From contig NC_050101.1 of assembly GCF_902167145.1 (NCBI RefSeq), positions 177,688,428 to 177,752,427 on the forward strand: DNA of 64,000 nucleotides, given 5' to 3'. The DNA comes from Zea mays (taxonomy: Eukaryota > Streptophyta > Magnoliopsida > Poales > Poaceae). A program made the translations under genes and the position numbers. A model generated the notes under the pieces. That model was not told the origin of the DNA, made no database searches, and saw only the letters and a program-made list of their open reading frames with translations. Positions 10,393 through 21,647 of this stretch are shown one piece after another; the first letter of the stretch is position 1; each line of letters begins with the position of its first letter.

Positions 10393-11443
10393 ATGTCGGG
10401 AGCTCACGCCAAGAAGGAGATGGGGGCCGGCGAGAAGCCCGCCACAAGCCATGGGAAGGCTCAATCAAGGGAGTCCTCCAACAATCAAAGGGAGGAATCA
10501 CCTCCCCGCGTCAAGTCGCACCGGAGTGGCGACAAGAAGAAGAAAACGAAGAAGGTGGTCTACTACGAGACCGATTCTTCATCGCCCTCTACCTCCGGAT
10601 CCGACACGCCATCCGTCACTTCTAAGCGCCATCAGCGCAAAAAGTTTAGTAAGGTCCCCTACGCTACCCTCGCATTCCTAGACATACTCCATTACTTTCG
10701 GTCCCATTAGGCAAACCATCGATGTTTAACGGTGAAGATTATTCTAGGTGGAGTGATTTGATGAGATATCACCTAACCTCTCTCCACAAAAGTATATGGG
10801 ACATTGTTGAATTTGGAGTACAGGTACCTTCCGTAGGGGAGGATGAAGATTATGATGCGGATGAAGTCGTCCAAATCCAACATATTAATTCCCAAACAAC
10901 TACTATACTCCTCGCCTCTCTAAGTCCGGAGGAGTATAATAAGGTGCAAAGATTGAAAAGTGCAAAAGAGATTTGGGATGTACTAAAGACCGCGCACGAA
11001 GGAGACGAGGTGACCAAGATCACCAAAATGGAAACGGTCGAGGGGGAGCTCGGTCGGTTCATGCTCAACCAAGGAGAAGACTCGCAAGCCATGTACAATC
11101 GGTTAAAGACCTTGGTGAACCAAGTGCGCAACCTCAGGAGCACCAAATGGGATGACCATGAAATGGTCAAGTTATTCTTAGATCACTTATTTTTCTTAAC
11201 CCTACTCAAGTACAATTAATTCGTGGTGATCCAAGATATAGACTAATGTCTCCCGAGGAAGTGATAGGAAAGTTTGTGAGCTTTGAACTCATGATCAAAG
11301 GCTCCAAACAAATCATTGAGCGAGGCACCACATCCACACCTTAGGTGCAACCCGTCGCCTTCAAAGCGACGGAGGAGAAGAAGGAATAATCTACACCAAG
11401 TAGGCTTCCCATCGACGCCTCCAAGCTTGACAACAAGGAGATG
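10393..11443 (+). pseudogene. gag: Degenerate Sirevirus gag (element D)
   Basis: Closely related to the intact gag of element B, starting ATGTCGGGAGCTCACGCC at 10,393. A one-base loss in the C-run near 10,656 (CCCCT where element B has CCCCCT) breaks the frame. A second break lies near 11,170-11,215. In-frame stops follow in the downstream part (for example near 11,340). The homology ends at 11,443, exactly where solo LTR E begins. The copy cannot make a full Gag. Confidence 0.85.
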
Positions 11444-12201
11444 TGAAAGTCGCCTAGAGGGGGGTGGATAGGCGAAACCTGAAAATTAAAACTTTATCCC
11501 CCAACTAGATCCCTTGATTAGTGGTTAGAACAAGATATACAATTTTCGGAGTATAAAAACTAAGTCCTTGCTTGTAAAGAGTATTGCTTTCAAATAATGC
11601 GGAATTGATAAAACAATACTACTAATAAGTCTATGAGAATAAATCAAGAGGGCTTAGATAAGAAGAGCAATAACACAAGTTCTTTCTTGCAAGGTGTTGC
11701 TTCACTAAATGAGGATTTAACTTAAAGCAACACCAAATAGTATTAGCAAAGAATAGTGCAAGAAAAACTTAGAAAGGGAAAGAACAAACAAATCGCAAGC
11801 AATGAGCACACGAGACACGGGTGATTTGTTTTACCGAGGTTCGGCCCTCGAAGGCCTAGTCCCCGTTAGGGCTGGGCAAAAAACCCGAAACCCGAAACCC
11901 GAACCCGGAATACCCGAACCCGAACCCAAAATACCCGAAACCCGAATTTTATTTGGGAATTTCGGGTAGCAACTTGCAAAACCCGAAATTATTTCGGGTA
12001 ATTCGGGTATCACAATCGGGTACCCGAAATACCCGAATTACCCGAACTTTCATGTGTCATGTACTCATGTCATGCTTAATTATTAATTTGTACATCTATA
12101 ATTATGTGTAAGTGTGCATAACTTGTAATTGTAGATTATTGTGTTTTATATGTCCATGTATATCATTATTCAAACTATATTTTTATACTAAATTTAATAG
12201 G

Positions 12202-13528
12202 TGAAAGGGAATTAGGCTTACACCTAGTTCCTAAATAATTTTGGAGATTGAATTGCCCAACACAAATCTTTGGACTAACTAGTTTGCCCAAGTGTATAGA
12301 TTATACAGGTGTACAAGGTTCTCACTCAGCCAATAAAAAGACCAAGTGTTGGATTCAATAAAGGAGCAAAGGGGCAACCGAGGGCACCCCTGGTCTGGCG
12401 CACCGGACTGTCCGGTGTGCCACCGGACAGTGAACAGTACCTGTCCGGTGCACCAGGGGACTCAGACTCAAACTCTTCACTCTCGGGATTTCTCGGAAGC
12501 CGGCGCGCTATAATTCACCGGACTGTCCGGTGTGCACCGGACATGTCTGGTGCTCCAAGGAAGCGCGGTCTCCGGAACTCGCCAGCCTCGGGTTCGCGCG
12601 GCAGCCGCTCCGCTAAAATTCACCGGACTGTCCGGTGTGCACCGGACTGTCCGGTGTACCGGCGGAGCAACGGCTCTCTCCGGCGCCAACGGCTCCCTGC
12701 GGTGCATTTAATGCGCGCGCAGTGCGCGCAGACGTCAGACTTGCCCATACCGGTGCACCGGACATCAAACAGTACATGTCCGGTGTGCACCGGACACCCA
12801 GGAGGGCCCACAAGTCAGAAGCTCCAACGGTCAGAATCCAACGGCAGTGATGACGTGGCAGGGGCACCGGACTGTCCGGTGTGCACCGGACTGTCCGGTG
12901 CGCCATCGAGCAGAAGCCTCCAGCCAACGGTCAAGTTTGGTGGTTGGGGCTATAAATACCCCAACCACCCCACCATTCATTGCATCCAAGTTTTCCACTT
13001 CTCAACTACTACAAGAGCTCTAGGCATTCAATTCTAGACACATTCAAAGAGATCAAATCCTCTCCAATTCCACACAAAACCCTAGTGACTAGAGAGAGTG
13101 ATTTGCCGTGTTCATTTGAGCTCTTGCGCTTGGATTGCTTCTTTTCTTTCTCACTTGTTCTTGAGACTATAACTCCATTGTAATCAAGGCAAGAGGCACC
13201 AATTGTGTGGTGGCCCTTGCGGGGAAGTTTTGTTCCCGGCTTTGATTTGAGAAGAGAAGCTCACTCGATCCGTGGATCGTTTGAGAGAGGGAAGGGTTGA
13301 AAGAGACCCGGCCTTTGTGGCCTCCTCAACGGGGAGTAGGTTTGCAAGAACCGAACCTCGGTAAAACAAATCTCCGTGTCTCACTTGCTCATTCGCTTGG
13401 GATTTGTTTTGCGCCCTCTCTTGCGGACTCGTTCCTTATAACTAACGCTAACCCCGGCTTGTAGTTGTGTTTATATTTGTAAATTTCAGTTTCTCCCTAT
13501 TCACCCCCCCCCCTCTAGGCGAATATCA
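12202..13528 (+). repeat. 5' LTR of Sirevirus B
   Basis: LTR of 1327 bases, TGAAAGGGAATTAGG to CGAATATCA. Dense CACCGGACTGTCCGGTG-type palindromes occur between 12,400 and 12,905, upstream of the TATA box. Confidence 0.95.
12951..12958 (+). promoter_or_regulatory. TATA box of the 5' LTR promoter (element B)
   Basis: TATAAATA directly follows GGTTGGGGC, a context repeated in the other plus-strand LTRs (9770, 21,105, 48,400). Position downstream of the palindrome cluster and upstream of the probable R region fits the core promoter of the element. Confidence 0.7.
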
Positions 13529-13545
13529 ATTGGTATCAAAGGGCG
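13529..13545 (+). other. Primer-binding site of Sirevirus B
   Basis: ATTGGTATCAAAGGGCG right after the LTR end. It resembles the initiator tRNA-Met-complementary TGGTATCAGAGC of this lineage, but with mismatches after TGGTATCA. Confidence 0.75.
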
Positions 13546-13576
13546 GTACTTCATTAGAGCCTAACCGCTCGAAGTG

Positions 13577-16264
13577 ATGTCGGGAGATCACGCCAAGAAG
13601 GAGATGGAGACCGGCGAAAAGCCCACTACAAGCCACGGGAGCACTTCATCGGAAGAGTCCCGCACCAAAAGGAGGGAGAAGAAGAAGAGCTCCTCCAACA
13701 AAGGGAAGGAGAAGAAATCTTCTTCTCACCACAAAGAGAAGAAGGAAAAATCTTCTTCCCACAAGCCGCATCGGAAAGGCGACAAGCACAAGAGGATGAG
13801 GAAGGTGGTCTACTACGAGACCGACACTTCATCAACATCGACCTCCGACTCCGATGCGCCCTCCGTCACTTCTAAGCGCCAAGAGCGCAAGAAGTATAGT
13901 AAGATCCCCCTACGCTACCCTCGCATTTCCAAACATACACCTTTACTTTCCGTCCCATTAGGCAAACCACCAACTCTTGATGGTGAAGATTACGCTAGGT
14001 GGAGCGATTTAATGCGATTTCATCTAACCTCGCTCCACAAAAGTATATGGGATGTTGTTGAGTTTGGCGCGCAGGTACCATCCGTAGGGGATGAGGACTA
14101 TGATGAGGATGAGGTGGCCCAAATCGAGCACTTCAACTCTCAAGCAACAACAATACTCCTCGCCTCTCTAAGTAAAGAGGAGTATAACAAAGTACAAGGG
14201 TTGAAGAGCGCCAAGGAGATTTGGGATGTACTCAAAACCGCGCATGAGGGAGACGAGCTCACCAAGATCACCAAGCGGGAAACGATCGAGGGGGAGCTCG
14301 GTCGGTTCCGGCTTCACAAAGGAGAGGAGCCACAACACATGTACAACCGGCTCAAGACTTTGGTGAACCAAGTGCGCAACCTCGGGAGCAAGAAGTGGGA
14401 CGATCACGAAGTGGTAAATGTTATTTTAAGATCTCTCATTTTTCTTAATCCCACTCAAGTTCAATTGATTCGTGGTAATCCTAGATATACTAAAATGACC
14501 CCCGAGGAAGTTATCGGGCATTTTGTAAGTTTTGAGTGCATGATAGAAGGCTCAAGGAAAATCAACGAGCTTGGCGACTCATCCGAAGCCCAACCCGTTG
14601 CATTCAAGGCAACGGAGGAGAAGAAGGAGGAGGCTACACCAAGTCGACAACCAATCGACGCCTCCAAGCTCGACAATGAGGAAATGGCGCTCGTCATCAA
14701 GAGCTTCCGCCAAATCCTCAAACAAAGGAGGGGGAAAGACTACAAGTCCCGCTCCAAGAAGGTTTGCTACAAGTGTGGTAAGCCCGGTCATTTTATTGCT
14801 AAATGTCCTATATCTAGTGACAGTGACCGAGGTGACGACAAGAAGGGGAGACGAAAGGAAAAGAAGAGGTATTACAAGAAGAAGGGCGGCGATGCCCATG
14901 TTTGTCGCGAGTGGGACTCCGACGAGAGCTCAAGCGACTCCTCCGACGACGAGGACGCCGCCAACATCGCTGTCACCAAGGGACTCCTCTTCCCCAACGT
15001 CGGCCACAAATGCCTCATGGCAAAGGACGTCAAAAAGAAGGTTAAATCTAAATCCTCCACTAAATATGAATCCTCTAGTGATGACAATGCTAGTGATGAG
15101 GAAGATAATTTGCGTTCCCTTTTTGCCAACCTTAACATAGCTCAAAAAGAAAAATTAAATGAATTGGTTAGTGCTATTCATGAAAAGGATGACCTTTTGG
15201 ATTCCCAAGAAGATTGTCTAATTAAAGAAAACAAAAAACATGTTAAGGTTAAAAAGGCTTATGCTCTTGAAATTGAGAAATGTGAAAAATTATCTAGTGA
15301 GCTAAGCACTTGTCGTGAGATGATTGACAACCTTAGAAATGAAAATGCTATTTTAAATGCTAAGGTTGATTCACATGTTTGTAATGTTTCAATTCCCAAT
15401 CTTAGAAATGATAATGTTGACTTGCTTGCTAAGATTGATGAATTGAATGTTTCTCTTGCTAGCCTTAGAAATGAAAATGAAAAACTGCTTGCTAAGGCTA
15501 AGGATTTTGATGTTTGCAATACTACTATTTCCGATCTTAGAGATAAGAATGATATTCTTCATGCTAAGATTGTTGAACTTAATTCTTGCAAACCATCTAC
15601 ATCTATTGTTGAGCATGTATCTATTTGTACTAGATGTAGAGATGTTGATATTAATGCTATTCATGATCATATGGCTTTAATTAAACAACAAAATGATCAT
15701 ATAGCAAAACTAGATGCAAAAATTGCCGAGCACAACTTAGAGAATGAGAAATTTAAATTTGCTCGTAGCATGCTTTATAATGGGAGACGCCCGGGCATTA
15801 AGGATGGCATTGGCTTCCAAAGGGGAGACAATGTCAAAATTAGTGCCCCTCCTAAGAGATTGTCCAACTTTGTTAAGGGCAAGGCTCCCATGCCTCAGGA
15901 TAACGAGGGCTACATTTTGTACCCTGCCGGTTATCCCGAGAGCAAAATTAGGAAAATTCATTCTAGGAAGTCTCACTCTGGCCCTAATCATGCTTTTATG
16001 TATAAGGGTGAGACATCTAGTTCTAGGCAACCAACCCGTGCTAAATTGCCTAGAAAGAAAACTCCTAATGCATCAAATGATCATGATATTTCATTTAAAA
16101 CTTTTGATGCTTCTTATGTGCTTACAAACAAATCCGGCAAAGTAGTTGCCAAATATGTTGGGGGCAAGCACAAGGGGTCAAAGACTTGTGTTTGGGTACC
16201 CAAAGTTCTTGTGTCTAATGCCAAAGGACCCAAAACCATTTGGGTACCTAAAGTCAAGAACTAA
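13577..16264 (+). CDS. gag: Sirevirus B Gag polyprotein
   Basis: Intact frame of 895 residues; the start ATGTCGGGAGATCAC is preceded by GAAGTG, as in elements D and F. Order: lysine/serine-rich N-terminus (about 1-90); copia Gag core (LDGEDYARWSDLMRFHL near 135, KSIWDVVEFG, PRYTKMTPEEV near 305); CCHC knuckle CYKCGKPGHFIAKC at about 398-411; an acidic, serine-rich stretch (SDESSSDSSDDED); a long asparagine/leucine-rich coiled coil with repeated SLRNENxxLLAK-like units (about 540-700); a basic tail with two WVPK repeats. Gag builds the virus-like particle. At nearly 900 residues it is much longer than Gag of simple copia elements, as known for Sireviruses. It ends in TAA at 16,262, before pol in the +1 frame. 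Confidence 0.93.
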   Translation: MSGDHAKKEMETGEKPTTSHGSTSSEESRTKRREKKKSSSNKGKEKKSSSHHKEKKEKSSSHKPHRKGDKHKRMRKVVYYETDTSSTSTSDSDAPSVTSKRQERKKYSKIPLRYPRISKHTPLLSVPLGKPPTLDGEDYARWSDLMRFHLTSLHKSIWDVVEFGAQVPSVGDEDYDEDEVAQIEHFNSQATTILLASLSKEEYNKVQGLKSAKEIWDVLKTAHEGDELTKITKRETIEGELGRFRLHKGEEPQHMYNRLKTLVNQVRNLGSKKWDDHEVVNVILRSLIFLNPTQVQLIRGNPRYTKMTPEEVIGHFVSFECMIEGSRKINELGDSSEAQPVAFKATEEKKEEATPSRQPIDASKLDNEEMALVIKSFRQILKQRRGKDYKSRSKKVCYKCGKPGHFIAKCPISSDSDRGDDKKGRRKEKKRYYKKKGGDAHVCREWDSDESSSDSSDDEDAANIAVTKGLLFPNVGHKCLMAKDVKKKVKSKSSTKYESSSDDNASDEEDNLRSLFANLNIAQKEKLNELVSAIHEKDDLLDSQEDCLIKENKKHVKVKKAYALEIEKCEKLSSELSTCREMIDNLRNENAILNAKVDSHVCNVSIPNLRNDNVDLLAKIDELNVSLASLRNENEKLLAKAKDFDVCNTTISDLRDKNDILHAKIVELNSCKPSTSIVEHVSICTRCRDVDINAIHDHMALIKQQNDHIAKLDAKIAEHNLENEKFKFARSMLYNGRRPGIKDGIGFQRGDNVKISAPPKRLSNFVKGKAPMPQDNEGYILYPAGYPESKIRKIHSRKSHSGPNHAFMYKGETSSSRQPTRAKLPRKKTPNASNDHDISFKTFDASYVLTNKSGKVVAKYVGGKHKGSKTCVWVPKVLVSNAKGPKTIWVPKVKN

Positions 16265-16277
16265 ATTGTTTTTGTAG

Positions 16278-19200
16278 GTTTATGCATCCGGGGGCTCAAG
16301 TTGGATACTCGACAGCGGGTGCACAAACCACATGACAGGGGAGAAAAGGATGTTCTCCTCATATGAGAAAAACCAAGATCCCCAAAGAGCAATCACATTC
16401 GGGGATGGAAATCAAGGTTTGGTCAAAGGTTTGGGTAAAATTGCTATATCTCCTGACCATTCCATTTCAAATGTTTTTCTCGTTGATTCTTTAGATTACA
16501 ATTTGCTTTCTGTATCTCAATTATGTCAAATGGGCTACAACTGTCTTTTCACTGGTATAGGTGTCACTGTCTTTAGAAGAAGTGATGATTCAATAGCATT
16601 TAAGGGAGTGTTAGAGGGTCAGCTATACTTGGTAGACTTTGATAGAGCTGAACTCGACACTTGCTTAATTGCTAAGACTAACATGGGCTGGCTCTGGCAT
16701 CGCCGACTAGCACATGTTGGGATGAAGAATCTTCATAAGCTTCTAAAGGGAGAACACATTTTGGGACTAACAAATGTTCATTTTGAGAAAGACAGAATTT
16801 GTAGTGCATGCCAAGCAGGAAAGCAAGTTGGCTCTCATCATCCACATAAGAACATAATGACGACCGACAGGCCACTGGAGCTCCTACACATGGATCTCTT
16901 CGGCCCGATTGCTTACATAAGCATCAGCGGGAGTAAGTACTGTCTAGTTATTGTGGATGATTATTCTCGCTTCACTTGGGTATTCTTTTTACAGGAAAAA
17001 TCCCAAACCCAAGAGACCTTAAAGGGATTCTTGAGACGGGCTCAAAATGAGTTTGACTTAAGGATCAAGAAAATAAGAAGCGACAACGGGACGGAGTTCA
17101 AGAACTCTCAAATTGAAGGCTTCCTTGAGGAGGAGGGCATCAAGCATGAGTTTTCTTCTCCCTACACGCCACAACAAAATGGTGTAGTGGAGAGGAAGAA
17201 TAGAACTCTATTGGACATGGCAAGGACCATGCTTGATGAGTACAAAACTTCGGATCGGTTTTGGGCTGAGGCGGTCAACACCGCCTGCTACGCCATCAAC
17301 CGATTGTATCTACACCGAATCCTCAAGAAGACATCATATGAACTCCTCACCGGTAAAAAGCCCAACATTTCATACTTTAGAGTTTTTGGTAGCAAATGCT
17401 TTATTCTTGTTAAAAGAGGTAGAAAATCCAAATTTGCTCCTAAAACTGTAGAAGGCTTTTTACTTGGTTATGACTCAAACACAAGGGCATATAGGGTCTT
17501 TAACAAGTCCACTGGACTAGTTGAAGTCTCATGTGACGTTGTGTTTGATGAAGCTAACGGCTCTCAAGTAGAGCAAGTTGATCTTGATGAGATAGGTGAG
17601 GAAGAGGCTCCATGCATCGCATTAAGGAACATGTCCATTGGGGATGTGTGTCCTAAGGAATCCGAAGAGCCTCCAAATGCACAAGATCAACCATCATCCT
17701 CCATGCAAGCATCTCCACCAACCCAAGATCAGGAAGAGGCTCAAGTTGATGAAGAAAAAGATCAATCAAATGAGCCACCTCAAGATGATGGCAATGATCA
17801 AGGGGGAGATACAAATGATCAAGATAAGGAGGATGAGGAAGAACCAAGGCCGCCACACCCAAGAGTCCACCAAGCAATCCAACGAGATCACCCCGTCGAT
17901 ACTATCCTAGGAGACATTCATAAGGGGGTAACTACTAGATCTCGGGTTGCTCATTTTTGTGAACATTACTCTTTTGTTTCCTCTATTGAGCCAAACAGGG
18001 TAGAGGAAGCTCTCCAAGATTCGGATTGGGTGGTGGCGATGCAAGAGGAGCTCAACAATTTCACAAGGAACGAGGTATGGCATTTAGTTCCACGTCCTAA
18101 CCAAAATGTTGTAGGAACCAAATGGGTCTTCCGCAACAAGCAAGATGAGCATGGTGTGGTGACAAGGAACAAAGCTCGACTCGTGGCCAAAGGGTATTCA
18201 CAAGTCGAAGGTTTGGATTTCGGTGAAACCTATGCACCCGTAGCTAGGCTTGAGTCAATTCGCATATTATTGGCCTATGCTACTTACCATGGCTTTAAGC
18301 TCTATCAAATGGACGTGAAAAGTGCCTTCCTCAACGGACCGATCAAGGAAGAGGTCTATGTTGAGCAACCTCCCGGCTTTGAAGACAGTGAGTATCCTAA
18401 CCATGTTTATAGGCTCTCTAAGGCGCTTTATGGGCTCAAGCAAGCCCCAAGAGCATGGTATGAATGCCTTAGAGATTTCCTTATTGCTAATGGCTTCAAA
18501 GTCGGCAAGGCCGATCCTACACTCTTTACTAAAACTCTTGAAAATGACTTGTTTGTATGCCAAATTTATGTTGATGACATTATATTTGGGTCTACTAACG
18601 AGTCTACATGTGAAGAGTTTAGTAGGATCATGACACAGAAATTCGAGATGTCTATGATGGGGGAGTTGAAGTATTTTCTAGGATTTCAAGTGAAGCAACT
18701 CCAAGAGGGCACCTTCATCAGCCAAACGAAGTACACTCAAGACATCCTAAGCAAGTTTGGAATGAAGGATGCCAAGCCCATCAAAACACCCATGGGAACA
18801 AATGGGCATCTCGACCTCGACACGGGAGGTAAGTCCGTGGATCAAAAGGTATATCGGTCGATGATTGGTTCATTACTTTATTTATGTGCATCTCGACCGG
18901 ACATTATGCTTTCCGTTTGCATGTGTGCAAGATTCCAATCCGACCCTAAGGAATCCCACCTTACGGCCGTAAAACGAATCTTGAGATATTTGACTTACAC
19001 ACCTAAGTTTGGGCTTTGGTACCCTCGGGGATCCACTTTTGATTTGATTGGTTATTCGGATGCCGATTGGGCGGGGTGCAAAATTAATAGGAAGAGCACA
19101 TCGGGGACTTGCCAGTTCTTGGGAAGATCCTTGGTATCTTGGGCTTCAAAGAAGCAAAATTCGGTCGCTCTTTCCACCGCCGAAGCCGAGTATATTGCCG

Positions 19201-19523
19201 CAGGTCATTGTTGCGCGCAATTGCTTTGGATGAGGCAAACCCTGCGGGACTACGGTTACAAATTAACCAAAGTCCCTTTGCTATGTGACAATGAGAGTGC
19301 AATCAAAATGGCCGACAATCCCGTCGAGCATAGCCGCACTAAGCACATAGCCATTCGGTATCATTTTCTTAGGGATCACCAACAAAAGGGAGATATCGAG
19401 ATTTCTTACATTAATACTAAAGATCAATTAGCCGATATCTTTACCAAGCCTCTTGATGAACAAACTTTTACCAGACTTAGGCATGAGCTCAATATTCTTG
19501 ATTCTAGAAATTTCTTTTGCTAG
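16278..19523 (+). CDS. pol: Sirevirus B Pol: protease, integrase, reverse transcriptase, RNase H
   Basis: The open frame begins after an in-frame TAG at 16,275 and is in the +1 frame relative to gag; its first ATG (16,332) lies after the protease active site, so translation probably starts by frameshift, readthrough or an altered transcript. Motifs in order: aspartic protease [11 protein letters not shown] (16,303-16,335); integrase zinc finger [13 protein letters not shown] ... CSACQAGK; integrase catalytic core with HMDLFGP, SDNGTEF and [11 protein letters not shown]; reverse transcriptase with [23 protein letters not shown] and catalytic YVDD at about 18,567; RNase H with YSDADWAG and STAEAEYIA. 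The sequence from the first ATG is 1063 residues. This converts element RNA to DNA and integrates it. No broken motif is seen. Confidence 0.94.
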   Translation, partial: VYASGGSSWILDSGCTNHMTGEKRMFSSYEKNQDPQRAITFGDGNQGLVKGLGKIAISPDHSISNVFLVDSLDYNLLSVSQLCQMGYNCLFTGIGVTVFRRSDDSIAFKGVLEGQLYLVDFDRAELDTCLIAKTNMGWLWHRRLAHVGMKNLHKLLKGEHILGLTNVHFEKDRICSACQAGKQVGSHHPHKNIMTTDRPLELLHMDLFGPIAYISISGSKYCLVIVDDYSRFTWVFFLQEKSQTQETLKGFLRRAQNEFDLRIKKIRSDNGTEFKNSQIEGFLEEEGIKHEFSSPYTPQQNGVVERKNRTLLDMARTMLDEYKTSDRFWAEAVNTACYAINRLYLHRILKKTSYELLTGKKPNISYFRVFGSKCFILVKRGRKSKFAPKTVEGFLLGYDSNTRAYRVFNKSTGLVEVSCDVVFDEANGSQVEQVDLDEIGEEEAPCIALRNMSIGDVCPKESEEPPNAQDQPSSSMQASPPTQDQEEAQVDEEKDQSNEPPQDDGNDQGGDTNDQDKEDEEEPRPPHPRVHQAIQRDHPVDTILGDIHKGVTTRSRVAHFCEHYSFVSSIEPNRVEEALQDSDWVVAMQEELNNFTRNEVWHLVPRPNQNVVGTKWVFRNKQDEHGVVTRNKARLVAKGYSQVEGLDFGETYAPVARLESIRILLAYATYHGFKLYQMDVKSAFLNGPIKEEVYVEQPPGFEDSEYPNHVYRLSKALYGLKQAPRAWYECLRDFLIANGFKVGKADPTLFTKTLENDLFVCQIYVDDIIFGSTNESTCEEFSRIMTQKFEMSMMGELKYFLGFQVKQLQEGTFISQTKYTQDILSKFGMKDAKPIKTPMGTNGHLDLDTGGKSVDQKVYRSMIGSLLYLCASRPDIMLSVCMCARFQSDPKESHLTAVKRILRYLTYTPKFGLWYPRGSTFDLIGYSDADWAGCKINRKSTSGTCQFLGRSLVSWASKKQNSVALSTAEAEYIAAGHCCAQLLWMRQTLRDYGYKLTKVPLLCDNESAIKMADNPVEHSRTKHIAIRYHFLRDHQQKGDIEISYINTKDQLADIFTKPLDEQTFTRLRHELNILDSRNFFC

Positions 19524-20355
19524 CTTGCACACATAGCTCATTTGAATACCTTTGATCATATCTCTTTTATATGCTATGACTAATGTGTTTTCAAGTCTAT
19601 TCCAAACCAAGTCATAGGTATATTGAAAGGGAATTGGAGTCTTCGGCGAAGACAAAGGCTTCCACTCTGTAACTCATACTTCGCCATCACTCCAAGCAAC
19701 TCTCTATTCCTTGGGGAGAAATGAGCATCAAGGAAAAGGACTTCGTCTTTGGTATAATCTTAACTCATTTACTTTTGACCAAAGGGGAAGAAATTACTTT
19801 GAGGGCTCTAATGATTCCGTTTTTGGCGATTCATGCCAAAAAGGGGGAGAAATGAGCCCAAAGCAAAGGGACCGCACCACCACCTAATTCAAAAACTTAG
19901 TGCTTTCCAAAAGTATTTATCATTTGGTATCCTATTGTGTTCAAAAGGGGGAGAAAGTAGTATTTCAAAAATGGTATATCAAAACCCTCTTGATCACTAA
20001 GAGGTGGATCTCTTTTAGGGGGAGTTTTGTTTAGTCAAAAGAAAAGCATTTGAAACAGGGGGAGAAAATTTCAAATCTTGAAAATGCTTTACAAACTCTT
20101 ATTCATTTACCTTTGATTATTTGCAAAAGAACTTTGAAAAGGATTTACAAAAGAATTTGCAAAAACAAAACTCGTGGTGCAAACGTGGTCCAAAATGCTA
20201 AATAAAGAAAGAAACATTCCTTGCATATCTTGTAAGTAGTTATATTGGCTTAATTCCAAGCAACCTTTACTCTTACATTATGCAAACTAGTTCAATTATG
20301 CACTTCTCTATTTGCTTTGGTTTGTGTTGGCATCAATCACCAAAAAGGGGGAGAT
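19524..20355 (+). other. 3' non-coding region of Sirevirus B with repeated polypurine tracts
   Basis: Purine tracts of AAAAGGGGGAGA type recur at about 19,838-19,851, 19,943-19,956, 20,016-20,024, 20,056-20,067 and 20,342-20,354; the last one touches the 3' LTR and is the likely primer for plus-strand synthesis. Multiple polypurine tracts are a described hallmark of Sireviruses. No open frame of note. Confidence 0.85.
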
Positions 20356-21647
20356 TGAAAGGGAATTAGGCTTACACCTAGTTCCTAAATAATTTTGGAG
20401 ATTGAATTGCCCAACACAAATCTTTGGACTAACTAGTTTGCCCAAGTGTATAGATTATACAGGTGTACAAGGTTCCCACTCAGCCAATAAAAAGACCAAG
20501 TGTTGGATTCAATAAAGGAGCAAAGGGGCAACCGAGGGCACCCCTGGTCTGGCACACCGGACTGTCCGGTGTGCCACCGGACAGTGAACAGTACCTGTCC
20601 GGTGCACCAGGGGACTCAGACTCAAACTCTTCACTCTCGGGATTTCTCGGAAGCCGGCGCGCTATAATTCACCGGACTGTCCAGTGTGCACCGGACATGT
20701 CCGGTGCTCCAAGGAAGCGCGGTCTCCGGAACTCGCCAGCCTCGGGTTCGCGCGGCAGCCGCTCCGCTAAAATTCACCGGACTGTCCGGTGTGCACCGGA
20801 CTGTCCGGTGTACCGGCGGAGCAACGGCTCTCTCCGGCGCCAACGGCTCCCTGCGGTGCATTTAATGCGCGCGCAGTGCGCGCAGACGTCAGACTTGCCC
20901 ATACCGGTGCACCGGACATCAAACAGTACATGTCCGGTGTGCACCGGACACCCAGGAGGGCCCACAAGTCAGAAGCTCCAACGGTCAGAATCCAACGGCA
21001 GTGATGACGTGGCAGGGGCACCGGACTGTCCGGTGTGCACCGGACTGTCCGGTGCGCCATCGAGCAGAAGCCTCCAGCCAACGGTCAAGTTTGGTGGTTG
21101 GGGCTATAAATACCCCAACCACCCCACCATTCATTGCATCCAAGTTTTCCACTTCTCAACTACTACAAGAGCTCTAGGCATTCAATTCTAGACACATTCA
21201 AAGAGATCAAATCCTCTCCAATTCCACACAAAACCCTAGTGACTAGAGAGAGTGATTTGCCGTGTTCATTTGAGCTCTTGCGCTTGGATTGCTTCTTTTC
21301 TTTCTCACTTGTTCTTGAGACTATAACTCCATTGTAATCAAGGCAAGAGGCACCAATTGTGTGGTGGCCCTTGCGGGGAAGTTTTGTTCCCGGCTTTGAT
21401 TTGAGAAGAGAAGCTCACTCGATCCGTGGATCGTTTGAGAGAGGGAAGGGTTGAAAGAGACCCGGCCTTTGTGGCCTCCTCAACGGGGAGTAGGTTTGCA
21501 AGAACCGAACCTCGGTAAAACAAATCTCCGTGTCTCTCTTGCGGACTCGTTCCTTATAACTAACGCTAACCCCGGCTTGTAGTTGTGTTTATATTTGTAA
21601 ATTTCAGTTTCTCCCTATTCACCCCCCCCCCCTCTAGGCGACTATCA
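20356..21647 (+). repeat. 3' LTR of Sirevirus B
   Basis: LTR of 1292 bases, nearly identical to the 5' LTR apart from a 36-base deletion (junction near 21,535) and one extra C in the terminal C-run. TATAAATA is at 21,105-21,112. Confidence 0.95.

Larger units (their letters stand above)
9040..11443 (+). mobile_element. Sirevirus D: internal end, LTR, then broken gag
   Basis: The order is 3' internal end with polypurine tract (9040-9131, ending AAAAAGGGGGAGAT), one LTR (9132-10344), primer-binding site (ATTGGTATCAGAGCC, 10,345 onward) and degenerate gag to 11,443. A single LTR with internal sequence on both sides is what unequal recombination between elements leaves. The left part of the element is displaced by insertion of element C and is not in the window. 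Confidence 0.82.
12202..21647 (+). mobile_element. Complete Sirevirus B (LTR/copia) with intact gag and pol
   Basis: Full-length element of 9446 bases between exact 5-base target duplications ATAGG (12,197-12,201 and 21,648-21,652). The layout is 5' LTR, primer-binding site, gag, pol in another frame, non-coding region with several polypurine tracts, 3' LTR. The LTRs differ by a 36-base deletion, one C in the C-run and a few substitutions, so the insertion is recent. Both main open frames are uninterrupted, so it may be autonomous. No envelope-like frame is found after pol. Confidence 0.95.

Noticed and set aside
19524..20355. Possible envelope-like gene after pol of Sirevirus B
   Set aside because: Some Sireviruses have one, but no open frame beyond short pieces is found here.
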